From assembly GCA_963733085.1 (NCBI GenBank), contig CAVTBY010000002.1, forward strand, positions 248,001 to 312,000: DNA of 64,000 nt, in the 5' to 3' direction. A program made the position numbers and the translations under genes. Below, in pieces: positions 9,635 through 18,586 of the stretch. Source of the stretch: Desertimonas sp963733085 (lineage in GTDB: Bacteria; Actinomycetota; Acidimicrobiia; Acidimicrobiales; Ilumatobacteraceae). Position 1 is the first letter of the stretch. The number at the start of each line of letters is the position of its first letter. Below the pieces are notes generated by a model, which saw only the letters and a list, made by a program, of their open reading frames with translations, did no database searches and was not told the origin of the DNA.

Positions 9635-10072
9635 GTGAACGTGCAGTCGATTCTCGCCACGAAGGGCACCGACGTCATCACGGTCACGGACGGGGTTTCA
9701 CTGGCGGACGCGGCGAACATGATGCGCGACAACGGGATCGGTGCGTTGATCGTCTCCGACGACGGCCAGCACATCGACGGGATCGTGTCCGAGCGCGACG
9801 TCGTGCGCGCCCTGGCCAACCACGGCGCATCGGCGCTCGGCCGCCCAGTTTCGTCGGCGATGTCGGCTGATGTCGTCACCTGCCGTGCCGATGATGCGGT
9901 CGAGTCGTTGATGCTGTCGATGACCGAGCGGCGCATCCGCCACCTCCCGGTCGTCGACGACGACGGTGTGCTCGGCGGCGTCATCTCGATCGGCGACGTC
10001 GTCAAAGCCCGTCTCGGCCAACTCGAAGCCGAGAATCAGCAACTGTACGAATACATCACGCAAGGCAGGTAG
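9635..10072 (+). CDS. Tandem CBS-domain protein
   Basis: 145 residues from GTG 9635, consisting almost entirely of two CBS domains (about 5-60 and 72-128). The typical phrases are IGALIVSDDGQHIDGIVSERDVVRAL and RIRHLPVVDDDGVLGGVISIGDVVKARL. It ends in a short helix (LEAENQQLYEYI). Such stand-alone proteins bind adenosyl nucleotides and act as energy sensors, but the partner here is not evident. An in-frame extension upstream lacks family resemblance, so GTG 9635 is preferred. TACGCT 10-15 bases before the start is a possible -10. Confidence 0.85.
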   Translation: MNVQSILATKGTDVITVTDGVSLADAANMMRDNGIGALIVSDDGQHIDGIVSERDVVRALANHGASALGRPVSSAMSADVVTCRADDAVESLMLSMTERRIRHLPVVDDDGVLGGVISIGDVVKARLGQLEAENQQLYEYITQGR

Positions 10073-10094
10073 CTGCCCGAGGCCCCCGTCCAGT

Positions 10095-10826
10095 TCACCA
10101 ATTTGACTCGCCCTCGTCCTGCACGAGGGCGGGGTCGAGGTCGGTGACGTCCTGGCGTTCGGCGGCGCCCTCCTGGTTGCGCTCGGCGATTCGCTGGAGC
10201 GTCTCATCACCCTGTTCACCCTCCGGCGTAGCCACCTCCCGCTGCACCGGGGCGCTCTGCTCTTCCTCCGGCTCCGACGACTCGAGGCCGAGCTTGTCCT
10301 GCAGTCGGCGCCGAGCTTCGTCGAGCCGCACCCCTGCGTCGCCGGCCGTCGAGGGCGGGCAGAGACGGCCCTTGGCGATGTCGAGGGCGATCGCGAAGCG
10401 GGACCGTCCGTCCTGCACCGCTGACTCGTCGGCCGAGTCCTCGGCGCCACCGACGAGACGGTCACCCTGCGCCTCGATCGTGACGACGAGGTTGAAGCGG
10501 ACGTCGCAACGCTCGGGCGCCAGCTCCAGTGCCCGGCGGAACGCGGACTCGGCACCGGCGAGGTCCTCGCGCCCGTAAAGGGCGGCGCCGGACCCGAAAT
10601 GGGCGCGCCATGGGTCGACGACGTTGAGCACCTGCAGCCGGTCGAACGCTGCGGCACTCTGTTCGTAGCGGGCGTCGTGGTGCGCCGCCACGCCGCGGTT
10701 CGACAACCAACTCATCGTCGTCAACTTCGCGCCGACGGCGAGGAGGAGAACAGCGAGCGGCAACACCAGTAACCGCCGACGACGACGTCGCCGCGGCGGC
10801 GGCCCGAGACGCTCCGGCTCGCTCAT
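10095..10826 (-). CDS. Membrane-anchored TPR protein of the MoxR/VWA operon (BatB/C-like)
   Basis: 243 residues. An arginine-rich start (RRRRRRRLL) leads into one membrane helix (about 18-38). TPR-like repeats follow (AAFDRLQVLNVVDPWRAHFG, GREDLAGAESAFRRALELAPE), then a charged, low-complexity tail rich in E and Q. Its ATG overlaps the stop of the upstream VWA gene (ATGA). It is the last gene of a five-to-six-gene MoxR operon, where TPR proteins of this kind accompany VWA partners. Confidence 0.75.
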   Translation of the reverse strand: MSEPERLGPPPRRRRRRRLLVLPLAVLLLAVGAKLTTMSWLSNRGVAAHHDARYEQSAAAFDRLQVLNVVDPWRAHFGSGAALYGREDLAGAESAFRRALELAPERCDVRFNLVVTIEAQGDRLVGGAEDSADESAVQDGRSRFAIALDIAKGRLCPPSTAGDAGVRLDEARRRLQDKLGLESSEPEEEQSAPVQREVATPEGEQGDETLQRIAERNQEGAAERQDVTDLDPALVQDEGESNW

Positions 10827-11821
10827 GTTGGGCCCCGACCCGCTTGGGCATCGAGCATTCGCCGGTCGTCGACGATCTCCAGCGCCGTTCGCGCGAGCTG
10901 CCACAGCACGAGGGCGATCAGGCCGAACGCTGGCAGCCAATACAACCGGCGCAGTGTGTCGCGCTCGCCTGCATAGATCGCGCCCGCCCGATCGGCCGCG
11001 GCGCCGGCGATGTCGCCCACGTCGTCGGGCACCGTGCGGTGGACGTAGCCGACGCCCAGCTCGTCGGCGATCTTCACCAGGTTGGCCTCGTCGATTCGCG
11101 ACACGGCGTCGGAGCCCGTCTCGTCGTCGGCGATGTACTCCTCAGGGTTCTCGTCGTGGCCGATGTAGACGTGCATCCTGGCGCCCTCGGCAGTGCCGTA
11201 GCCGAGCACGGCCCCGCCGGCGACGATGTCGCCGACTGGTTCGAACGACTGCGGGGCCGGCTGCTCGGTCTGCTCACCGTCGGACATGAAGAAGATCACG
11301 TCGTAGCCCTGACTCGGTCCGGCGCGGGGGAGCACATCGCGCATCGTCGGTAGCGGCTCGTCGAGACGCGTGCCCTGCGCGTACAGCGTCCATTCCTGGC
11401 GGAGCAGTTGCGTCGCCGAGTCGAGCGCTCCGCGGTCGGTCGTCCAGGGGACGATCACGCGCGTCTTCGAGTTGAACGTGACCAGCGAGAAGTGAGCGCC
11501 GCGGAACTCGTCGGCGAGGGCGGCGATGTCGTGGCGGACGCCGGCAAGCCTGGATTCACCGGCGTTGTAATCCTGCGCCGCCATGCTGCCCGTCGTGTCG
11601 ACGACGAACAGCACGTTGGCGTCGGAGCGCTTGACGGCCGCGTTGCCCGCACCGAGCGCCGGGTCGGCGGCGACGATCACGAGAAACACGCCCATCGCCG
11701 ACCAAAGCGCCAGGCCTGACCGTGTCACGTGGCCGCGCCGGACGAGGACCCAAACGGCGATCACGGCGGCTGCGATCAAGGCGATCAACACCGGGACTGG
11801 GAGCAACGGGTCGAACCTCAT
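10823..11821 (-). CDS. VWA-domain membrane protein (BatA/B-like)
   Basis: 332 residues from ATG 11821. Two N-terminal membrane helices precede a von Willebrand A domain whose metal site reads DTTGSMAA, a DxTxS variant of the usual DxSxS. A C-terminal membrane helix (LYWLPAFGLIALVLWQLA) follows. Both ends overlap neighbours by 4 bases, indicating tight coupling within the MoxR operon. It probably forms a membrane complex with the second VWA protein. Confidence 0.82.
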   Translation of the reverse strand: MRFDPLLPVPVLIALIAAAVIAVWVLVRRGHVTRSGLALWSAMGVFLVIVAADPALGAGNAAVKRSDANVLFVVDTTGSMAAQDYNAGESRLAGVRHDIAALADEFRGAHFSLVTFNSKTRVIVPWTTDRGALDSATQLLRQEWTLYAQGTRLDEPLPTMRDVLPRAGPSQGYDVIFFMSDGEQTEQPAPQSFEPVGDIVAGGAVLGYGTAEGARMHVYIGHDENPEEYIADDETGSDAVSRIDEANLVKIADELGVGYVHRTVPDDVGDIAGAAADRAGAIYAGERDTLRRLYWLPAFGLIALVLWQLARTALEIVDDRRMLDAQAGRGPT

Positions 11822-12804
11822 CGTCGCAACGCCCATCCCACCGCGAGCACGGCGCCAAGGCCGGCGACGCACGCGACGATCCATGCCGTCGGGCGGTCAT
11901 CGGCGATGACCTCGGGAGGAACGTCGAGGCGACTCGCATCCAGCTGTCCGATCTCGGCGACGACCTCGGCCGTCGGCGCGCTTGCCCCGGTCTCGAAGAA
12001 GGCGCCGCCGGTCGACTCGGCCGCCAATCGAAGGGCGGCTGCGTCAACGTCGGTGATCCGGTCGGCGGCGGCGAGCGCGTAGATGCGGATGCCTCGTTGG
12101 CGGACGAGATCGGCCGCCTCCGGAAGCTCGAGGAATGGTTCGCCTGCCAGTGCGTTGTCCGTGGCGAACACGATCGACCGCGATCGTCCCTCCTCTCCGT
12201 CGTCTTGGTCGTCGAAGCGCATCGCGCACGATGCCAACCCGTCACCGATCAGCGACGTGCCTCCCTCCTCCGTCCCCTCGACGAACGAACGCTTCCGCTG
12301 CGCCAGTGCCGTCGCCGCCTCGTCGAGCGTCCCCCCGATGAACTCGGCATCGTCGGTGAGCGGAAACACGGTGATCGCCGAGCCGTTGAAGATCGTCAGC
12401 CCAATGCGTTCGCCACTCAGCCCGGCGGCGAGCTCGGCGAACTGGCGTAGCACGATGGCGTCGAGCTCGTTCATCGAGGCAGACACGTCGAGGCAGAGCA
12501 TGACGTCGCGGTTGCGAACGTCGCGCTCCACCTGGCGATCCGTCGCCGGGCGCATCGTCAGGCCGACAGCCGCCAAACCGACAATCGACAGGGCGGCAAC
12601 CTCTCCGCCGAGCAGCAGGTGGTAGCGCCGCCGCAATTGGCGGAACACCGCCGACGATTCGGCGTGACGAACATTGGCGATCGTTGCGTCGTCACCTTCG
12701 GGCAGGCCGCCGTGTCGCCGCCGCGACACAACGATCACGCCGACGGCGACGGCAATCGCTGCGGCCGCGCTGAGGAGCCCGACCCACGGTTGCAGCATCA
12801 GCAT
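11818..12804 (-). CDS. VWA-domain membrane protein (BatA-like)
   Basis: 328 residues from ATG 12804. It has two N-terminal hydrophobic segments, then a VWA domain with canonical metal motif DVSASM, and a C-terminal helix (TAWIVACVAGLGAVLAVGWAL). The operon is MoxR-DUF58-membrane protein-VWA-VWA-TPR. The start overlaps the preceding stop by 7 bases. Confidence 0.84.
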   Translation of the reverse strand: MLMLQPWVGLLSAAAAIAVAVGVIVVSRRRHGGLPEGDDATIANVRHAESSAVFRQLRRRYHLLLGGEVAALSIVGLAAVGLTMRPATDRQVERDVRNRDVMLCLDVSASMNELDAIVLRQFAELAAGLSGERIGLTIFNGSAITVFPLTDDAEFIGGTLDEAATALAQRKRSFVEGTEEGGTSLIGDGLASCAMRFDDQDDGEEGRSRSIVFATDNALAGEPFLELPEAADLVRQRGIRIYALAAADRITDVDAAALRLAAESTGGAFFETGASAPTAEVVAEIGQLDASRLDVPPEVIADDRPTAWIVACVAGLGAVLAVGWALRR

Positions 12805-13304
12805 GACTGCTGCGATCCCTCGCCTTTTTCGCCGATCGCCATCACGAGCTGCCGAGCGACGGCCACCGACGCCACCGGATCGCACCTCGGAGTCGCCATG
12901 AACTGGGGTGGCTGATAGCCGGCGACCACCTCGGACACCTCGTCGAGGCCGGCGGCGCGGAGATCCGCTGCCGTCATCGCCAGCGCGCCCGGCGCGCCGT
13001 ACTCGGTGGCGAATCGGCGGACGGTGCTGCTCAGCTCGTGATGGAGCTGGCGCTCGTCGATCTGCCGGGCGGCAAAGCGCTGCTGCACCGCGTCGATCTC
13101 GGCGAGGTACGTCCGTTGGGCCGCGACCTGGGTGAGGTGAGCCTTGGCGATCGGATCGGACGCGGCGTGGAGAATCCAGGCGATGAGGGCGATTCCGATC
13201 AGGAGGGCGGCGATGCCGAGCACCAGCCATGTCCCGCTGTGGGCGAGCGGTGGAAACAGGTTGTCGTCGGCGGGGACGAACGTGGCTGGAGGAGCGCCCA
13301 TCAC
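12798..13304 (-). CDS. Single-pass membrane protein of MoxR operon (DUF4381-like)
   Basis: 168 residues. One strong membrane helix (about 25-47, TWLVLGIAALLIGIALIAWILHA) is followed by a helical cytoplasmic part (RQIDERQLHHELSSTVRRFATEYG). Position between DUF58 and VWA genes and general shape match the small membrane proteins (DUF4381 type) of MoxR operons. Assignment rests mainly on context. Confidence 0.6.
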   Translation of the reverse strand: MMGAPPATFVPADDNLFPPLAHSGTWLVLGIAALLIGIALIAWILHAASDPIAKAHLTQVAAQRTYLAEIDAVQQRFAARQIDERQLHHELSSTVRRFATEYGAPGALAMTAADLRAAGLDEVSEVVAGYQPPQFMATPRCDPVASVAVARQLVMAIGEKGEGSQQSC

Positions 13305-14221
13305 CGCCTGCCGCGGCGATGCCGTTCGAGCAAGTCGACCATCGCCGGCACGACGTCGTATTCGCCGGATACTCGTGTGGAGGCGATGCCCAGCTGGCCC
13401 AGCCGCTTCCGCGTGTCGTCGGCGCGACGCCGTGCCGCGGCGACGAGATCGTCGTGGAGGGCGGCGTTGCGTCGATAGAAGTCGGGGACATGGGCGCCGG
13501 AACCGACGACGACGAGGTCGCGCCCGGTCAGCGCCGGATCGGTCATCGTCACGTCGCCGACGGTGCAGTAGAGAACCTCGTGCTGGGCGGCGAGACGACG
13601 GAGCAGGGCGCTGTGTCGATCGGTGAGATCGATGTCGTCGGCGACGATGACGAGGATCATCCGCCGGCGGAGGATGCGGGCCGCGTGCGCGAGCAACCCA
13701 TCGAGGTTGGACGGCAAGCCAGTGGCGTCGATCGAGTCGTGGATCGTGCGCAGGATGCGTTCGACGTGGACGGCCCGCCCGCCGGGGCGGAGGTAGATGG
13801 CGCGGGCCTCGTTGCGCACCGCCGACGCGCTCGGGGGAGCGGGTGCGGCGAGCAAGCCGACGAGATCTCCGTGACGGGTGGCCAGTTGGGCGACGACTCC
13901 GGCGGCGAACACGGCGACGTCGCGTTTCGTACTCGTCGCGTCGGCCAGCGCCGACATCGAACGACCGGTGTCGACCAGCAGCATCACGGCGTGCTGGCGG
14001 GTCGCCACGAACCGCTTGACGAGCGGTCGCCCGCTGCGCGCCGTCGCCTTCCAGTCGAGGTCCTTGACGTCGTCGCCGAGCACATACTCCCGCAGGTCGT
14101 CGAACTCCATGCTGCGGCCCTTGTGGATCGACCCGTGCTCCCCGTCGAGGATGCTGCGCACCCTGCGATGGGCGCGCAGTGACGACTTGATCTTGACCTT
14201 ACGCAGCAAGGAAGTCGCCAT
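13301..14221 (-). CDS. DUF58-domain protein
   Basis: 306 residues. The DUF58 hallmark is present at about residues 30-70 (GEHGSIHKGRSMEFDDLREYVLGDDVKDLDWKATAR in pieces), followed by VKRF and a VWA-like fold with VDTGRSMS. The partner MoxR ATPase lies immediately upstream, 3 bp away. DUF58 proteins are the usual MoxR client or scaffold in this operon type. It is not membrane-anchored here. Confidence 0.88.
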   Translation of the reverse strand: MATSLLRKVKIKSSLRAHRRVRSILDGEHGSIHKGRSMEFDDLREYVLGDDVKDLDWKATARSGRPLVKRFVATRQHAVMLLVDTGRSMSALADATSTKRDVAVFAAGVVAQLATRHGDLVGLLAAPAPPSASAVRNEARAIYLRPGGRAVHVERILRTIHDSIDATGLPSNLDGLLAHAARILRRRMILVIVADDIDLTDRHSALLRRLAAQHEVLYCTVGDVTMTDPALTGRDLVVVGSGAHVPDFYRRNAALHDDLVAAARRRADDTRKRLGQLGIASTRVSGEYDVVPAMVDLLERHRRGRR

Positions 14222-14224
14222 CGC

Positions 14225-15259
14225 CTACGGGCTCGGAATGACGGCGAAGACGGCGTCGATGAGATCCTCGACGCGGACGCCGTCGGCGACGGCCTGGTAC
14301 CCGAGGTGCAGGCGGTGGCGGAACACGGCGTGGCGCAGCGCCCGCACGTCGTCGGGGAGGACGTACGTCCGGCCGTGCATCAGGGCGTGGGCGCGGCCGA
14401 CCTGCTGCAGGGCGATGGCCCCGCGAGGGCTGGCACCGAACTCGACGTACTCGGCGAGGGCCGGGTCGATCACCTCGTTGAGGCGGCGGGTCGCCTGCGT
14501 GATGGCCACGGCGTAGCGCTTGATCGACGAGTCGACGTAGACCCTCGCTGCCAGGTCGATGAGGAAGTCGACGTCCTCGAGCTCGACCACCGGCTGCAGG
14601 TCGGCGGCCCGGGTGCCGAGGACGCCGCGATCGATGCGATCGAGCACCTCGAGCTCCTCGTCGACGCTCGGGTAGTCGATGACGTCCTTGAGGAGGAAGC
14701 GGTCGAGTTGCGCCTCCGGGAGGATGTAGGTGCCCTCCTCCTCGATCGGGTTCTGTGTCGCCAGCACCATGAACGGCGACGGCAGCGGGTACATCACCCC
14801 TCCGATCGACGTTTGGCGCTCCTGCATCGCTTCCAACATCGCGCTCTGCGTCTTGGCGCTCGAGCGGTTGATCTCGTCGAGGAGGACGAAGTTGGCGTGG
14901 ACCGGGCCGAGTCTGGTGTCGAACGTCGCCGTGTGCGGGTCGTACACCTGGGTGCCGAGGATGTCGCTCGGCAACAGGTCGGGTGTGCACTGGATGCGCA
15001 CGAACGAGGCGTTGACTGCGCACGCAAGGGTTGCCGCGGCCGTTGTCTTGGCCAGCCCGGGGACGCTCTCGAGGAGGATGTGGCCTTCAGCAAGCAGTGT
15101 CACGACGAGGGTTGTGCGCAACCGCGGCTGGCCGACGACCTTGGAGTCGTAGGCCCGGGCGAGGCGAGCGAACAGATCGCCGGCGCGTTCCATGTCGGCG
15201 GCGGCGATCCGCTCGTCGTCGGGGACCACCGGCGCTGGTGGATCGCTCTGCATCGTCAA
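14225..15259 (-). CDS. MoxR-family AAA+ ATPase
   Basis: 344 residues. Walker A is the MoxR variant VPGLAKTTAA (about residue 59), Walker B is VLLDEINRSSAKTQSAMLEAMQE, and the C-terminal lid carries FGASPRGAIALQQVGRAHALM. It starts at TTG 15259, with a GAAGGGG ribosome site 7 bases away, or at ATG 15253. As first gene of the operon it probably remodels the downstream DUF58/VWA membrane complex. MoxR operons assist maturation or stress functions in other bacteria; the client here is unknown. Confidence 0.9.
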   Translation of the reverse strand: MTMQSDPPAPVVPDDERIAAADMERAGDLFARLARAYDSKVVGQPRLRTTLVVTLLAEGHILLESVPGLAKTTAAATLACAVNASFVRIQCTPDLLPSDILGTQVYDPHTATFDTRLGPVHANFVLLDEINRSSAKTQSAMLEAMQERQTSIGGVMYPLPSPFMVLATQNPIEEEGTYILPEAQLDRFLLKDVIDYPSVDEELEVLDRIDRGVLGTRAADLQPVVELEDVDFLIDLAARVYVDSSIKRYAVAITQATRRLNEVIDPALAEYVEFGASPRGAIALQQVGRAHALMHGRTYVLPDDVRALRHAVFRHRLHLGYQAVADGVRVEDLIDAVFAVIPSP

Positions 15260-15374
15260 GCTCGTCCCCCTTCAGGCAAACACTATTGTGGACCGCCACG
15301 AGCGTCTCCGCGTAGCGCTGGCCGTTCGGGCAAGTACGTTCAGCACGGCGGCGACACGGGGGATCGGAGGTGAC

Positions 15375-16235
15375 GTGACCGCTGCGCAACATCGAGGCGA
15401 CACGATCGACATCGGTGAGCAACGGCGCCGCGGCGACGAGTACGTCGTCAGCGACGAGGAGAAGGTGCGGTTCGGCCGCGACGGCTACGTGCACCTCAGG
15501 GGCGTTCTCTCCGAGCCTGAGATCGCCGAGATCGAAGCCGTGTACGACCGCTTCCTCCGCGGCGAGATCGCCGTCGCCGGCAAGGACTTCAACGACATGA
15601 CGACCGGCGAGCACGGCACCGATCCATCGCGCTACGCGATCGTCAACGTGATGGTGCCACGGCGCTACCACGCGGAGTGGCAGGGCAACGTGTTCGAGCG
15701 GCGGGCGGCGAGCATCGCCAGGCAGCTGTGTGGTGACGGCATGGTCATCGACTTCGACCAGCTGCTCGCCAAGCAACCCGGACGCGACGACGCCGTGTTC
15801 GCTTGGCACCAGGACCAGGCGTACTGGATCGACACCGACGATCGCCGCACCGCGACATGCTGGCTAGCGGTCGACGACTCGACAGTCGAGAACGGTTGCA
15901 TGCAGTTCCTCGCGGGCAGCCACCGCGAGCCGGTGCGGCCGCACCATCCGCTGCACGGTGATCGCGACGCCAGCCACACGCTCGTCACCGAGTTGCGATC
16001 CGGCGACGAGGTGGTGCCGGTACCGATCGCCCGCGGCGACATCACCGTGCACAGCGAGGGCGTGCTCCACGGCTCCGGCGGCAACGCCTCGAAGGACTCG
16101 TGGCGCCGCGCCTACATCGTCGCCTTTCGTTCGGACAGTACGGTCGAGGCCGAGCGGGCACTCGGATTCACTCATTCCCACAATGACGACGTCGCCGTGC
16201 TCGAGCAGGTCGACGGACTGACCGTCGAGCGGTGA
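15375..16235 (+). CDS. Phytanoyl-CoA dioxygenase family (Fe(II)/2-oxoglutarate) enzyme
   Basis: 286 residues from GTG 15375, preceded by GGAGG. The iron facial triad is visible: WHQD (His and Asp, about residue 143) and the distal His in HSEGVLHGSGGN, with an Arg a few residues later for 2-oxoglutarate. The substrate is unknown; the family hydroxylates lipids, osmolytes (ectoine) and natural products. Its stop overlaps the start of a sensor kinase by GTGA, an unusual pairing suggesting that the reaction and signal are linked. Confidence 0.82.
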   Translation: MTAAQHRGDTIDIGEQRRRGDEYVVSDEEKVRFGRDGYVHLRGVLSEPEIAEIEAVYDRFLRGEIAVAGKDFNDMTTGEHGTDPSRYAIVNVMVPRRYHAEWQGNVFERRAASIARQLCGDGMVIDFDQLLAKQPGRDDAVFAWHQDQAYWIDTDDRRTATCWLAVDDSTVENGCMQFLAGSHREPVRPHHPLHGDRDASHTLVTELRSGDEVVPVPIARGDITVHSEGVLHGSGGNASKDSWRRAYIVAFRSDSTVEAERALGFTHSHNDDVAVLEQVDGLTVER

Positions 16236-17926
16236 GTACCGAGCCGGACGTTCGCTCGAACGTCGACCTGTACGCCGCCCTCTTGCAGGGGCGAATGCGT
16301 GGTGACGACGCGTTGGAGGCGAGCCAGAAGCTGCTCCAGGTGCTGATGGATTCTTCAGCGAACGCCGTTTTCTGGAAGGACCGGCAGTCGCGGTATCTCG
16401 GTTGCAACCGGGTGTTCGCTGCCTTCGCCGGAACGGAACCGGACGACCTGATCGGCAAGTCCGACCGCGATATGCCCTGGGCCGACGACGCCGAGTTCGG
16501 TGCCGACTGGTTCATGGACTGGGATGCTCACGTCGCCGAGACCGGTGAGCCGGTCGTCGGCATCGTCGAGCGGCTGCGCCGCGCCGGTGGCGATCTGCGC
16601 TGGGTCGAGACCCAGAAGGTCCCGCTGCGCGATCTCGATGGCGAGGTCATCGGCATTCTCGGCACGTTCGAGGACGTCACCGAGAGAAGGGCGGCGGAGG
16701 AGCGGCTGAACGGCACGCTCAAGGACCTCGACAAGAGAGTGCAACAGCGCACCCGCGACCTCGAACGCGCCATCGAGAGCCTGCGCCGCGAGGTCGACGA
16801 CCGGGTTCGGGTGCAAGCCGAGGAGCGCCAGCAGCGGGCCTACGCCGAAGCGCTGCGCGACACCGCGAGTGCGATGTCGAAGACGCTCGACGCCAACGAG
16901 GTGATGGAGCAGGTGCTCATCGGCGTCGAGCGGCTGGTGTCCAACGACCTCACGGCGATCGTGCTCGTCGGCGCCGACGACCGGCTGGAGATCGCCCGCT
17001 GCCGGGTCGGTTTCGGCTACCCGAAGCCGACCGACGATGCCGCGCTGTCGGCGCCGGTCGAGTCGCTGACAGTTATCGGTGAGCTGCACGACGACCGGGA
17101 GACAGTGATCATCGACGAACCGCCCAGCGCCCTCGGCCCCGCCGGGTCGGTGCTCGGCGCGGCGCTCCAGGTTGGCGATCGACGGATCGGGTTCGTCGTG
17201 CTGGAGAGCGTGACCAAGGGCTTCTTCACGACAGCCCACGCCGAGCGGCTCCGCGCGATCGCCGACCAGGCGGCGGCGGCGATCTCCAACGCCCGGCTGG
17301 TCGGCCAGGCCAGCGAGCTGGCCGCCGCCGAGGAACGCCAGCGGCTGTCCCGCGAGCTGCACGATGCTGTCAACCAGACGCTGTGGACCGCCTCACTCAC
17401 CGCCGACAGCGTGTTGCGCGATGTCGAGGAGGACTCGGAGCTGCACCGACGGCTGCAGCGCTTGCGCACGCTGACGAGCGGTGCCCAGGCCGAGATGCGC
17501 ACGCTGCTGTTGGAGCTGCGCCCGCAGGAGCTCGTCGAGGTCGACCTGCACGAGCTGCTCGGCCATCTCGTGGCGGCGATGGAGTGCAGGAAGAAGGTGG
17601 AGGTGACCCTCGAGCTCGAACCGATCGAGCTCGAACCGGCACAGCGTGTTGCGCTCTATCGCATCGCCCAGGAGGCGCTCACCAACATCACCCGCCACTC
17701 GGCTGCGTCGGTCGTCTCGATCACGCTCGCACGGCGCACCGACACTGCCAGTTCAGGAACCGTCGAGCTGAGCATCGTCGACAACGGTCGAGGCTTCGAC
17801 GTCGACAACGTCCCGCCCGGGCATCTCGGCCTTTCGATCATGCGCGAGCGAGCCGAGGCCGTCGGCGCCGACCTCGTGCTGCGCGCCGCTCCCGGTCACG
17901 GCACCGAACTCACCGTGTCGCTGTGA
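16232..17926 (+). CDS. PAS-GAF sensor histidine kinase (NarL-type partner)
   Basis: 564 residues, soluble. PAS domain is about 30-160 (NAVFWKDRQSRYLGCNRVFA through GTFEDVTERRAAEE). A coiled coil follows at about 165-215, then a GAF domain at about 215-360. HisKA_3 has phosphoacceptor motif RELHDAVNQTLW (about residue 375). The HATPase has N-box EALTNITRHS and G-box DNGRGFDVDN. There are no membrane segments, so it senses a cytoplasmic signal. It is coupled by 4-base overlaps to the dioxygenase upstream and the response regulator downstream. Confidence 0.92.
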   Translation: MSTEPDVRSNVDLYAALLQGRMRGDDALEASQKLLQVLMDSSANAVFWKDRQSRYLGCNRVFAAFAGTEPDDLIGKSDRDMPWADDAEFGADWFMDWDAHVAETGEPVVGIVERLRRAGGDLRWVETQKVPLRDLDGEVIGILGTFEDVTERRAAEERLNGTLKDLDKRVQQRTRDLERAIESLRREVDDRVRVQAEERQQRAYAEALRDTASAMSKTLDANEVMEQVLIGVERLVSNDLTAIVLVGADDRLEIARCRVGFGYPKPTDDAALSAPVESLTVIGELHDDRETVIIDEPPSALGPAGSVLGAALQVGDRRIGFVVLESVTKGFFTTAHAERLRAIADQAAAAISNARLVGQASELAAAEERQRLSRELHDAVNQTLWTASLTADSVLRDVEEDSELHRRLQRLRTLTSGAQAEMRTLLLELRPQELVEVDLHELLGHLVAAMECRKKVEVTLELEPIELEPAQRVALYRIAQEALTNITRHSAASVVSITLARRTDTASSGTVELSIVDNGRGFDVDNVPPGHLGLSIMRERAEAVGADLVLRAAPGHGTELTVSL

Positions 17927-18543
17927 GCATCAAGGTCCTCGTCGTCGACGATCACGACCTGCTGCGCGAGGGAGTGAGCTCGTGCCTTTCCGCATTCGAT
18001 GATCTCGAGGTGATCGGCGAGGCTGCAAGCGGCGAGGAAGGGCTCGACGCCGCGGTCCGGCTCCGGCCCGACGTCGTCGTGATCGACCTGGTCATGCCGG
18101 GGATCGGGGGAGTCGAGGCGATCCGGCGGATGCGCGCCGCCGACGAGTCGATCGGTCTGCTCGCCCTCAGCACGTTCGCCCACGGCGACCTCATCCGCGA
18201 GACGATCGCCGCCGGGGCGAGCGGATACCTCGTCAAATCGGTCGACACGGAAGGCCTCGCCCAAGCGGTGCGCGACGTCGCGGCCGGCCGCGGATCGTTC
18301 TCCAGCGACGTGACGCGGGTGCTCGCGGCGTCGGATCGGACCGACATCGGCGTCGAGGCGCGGTTCACCGAGCGGGAGGCCGAGGTGGCTGCGCTGATGG
18401 CCGACGGGCGCAGCAACGCAGAGATCGCCGAGGCCCTCAACCTCAGCGTGTTCACGGTCAAGAATCACGTCAGCAGCATCCTCATGAAGGTCCACGCCCA
18501 GTCGAGGACCGAGGCGACAGCGATCATCCTGCGCAGCCGCTAG
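17923..18543 (+). CDS. NarL/LuxR-family response regulator
   Basis: 206 residues from GTG 17923. The receiver domain has the acidic pair VVDDHD, phosphoacceptor Asp in VVVIDLVMPG (about residue 53) and conserved Lys in GYLVKS. The C-terminal LuxR helix-turn-helix is LTEREAEVAALMADGRSNAEIAEAL-like (FTEREAEVAALM here). It starts within the kinase stop (GTGA). It forms a two-component pair with the preceding kinase; targets are unknown. Confidence 0.94.
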   Translation: MSIKVLVVDDHDLLREGVSSCLSAFDDLEVIGEAASGEEGLDAAVRLRPDVVVIDLVMPGIGGVEAIRRMRAADESIGLLALSTFAHGDLIRETIAAGASGYLVKSVDTEGLAQAVRDVAAGRGSFSSDVTRVLAASDRTDIGVEARFTEREAEVAALMADGRSNAEIAEALNLSVFTVKNHVSSILMKVHAQSRTEATAIILRSR

Positions 18544-18549
18544 GTTGTG

Positions 18550-18567
18550 ATCAACCATTTGGTTGAT
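18550..18567. promoter_or_regulatory. Operator-like palindrome ATCAACCA-TT-TGGTTGAT
   Basis: An 18-nt perfect inverted repeat (two 8-nt arms, 2-nt centre) lies 20 nt before the start at 18587. The AACCAnnTGGTT core resembles sites of ArsR/TetR-type helix-turn-helix repressors. No repressor gene is adjacent. Confidence 0.5.
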
Positions 18568-18586
18568 AACGAGCGAAGAGGTTCAG

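Noticed and set aside
12805..13491. N-terminal extension of the canonical VWA protein
   Set aside because: The in-frame extension overlaps two other operon genes and is Arg/Pro-rich. The hydrophobic start at 12804 fits the family.
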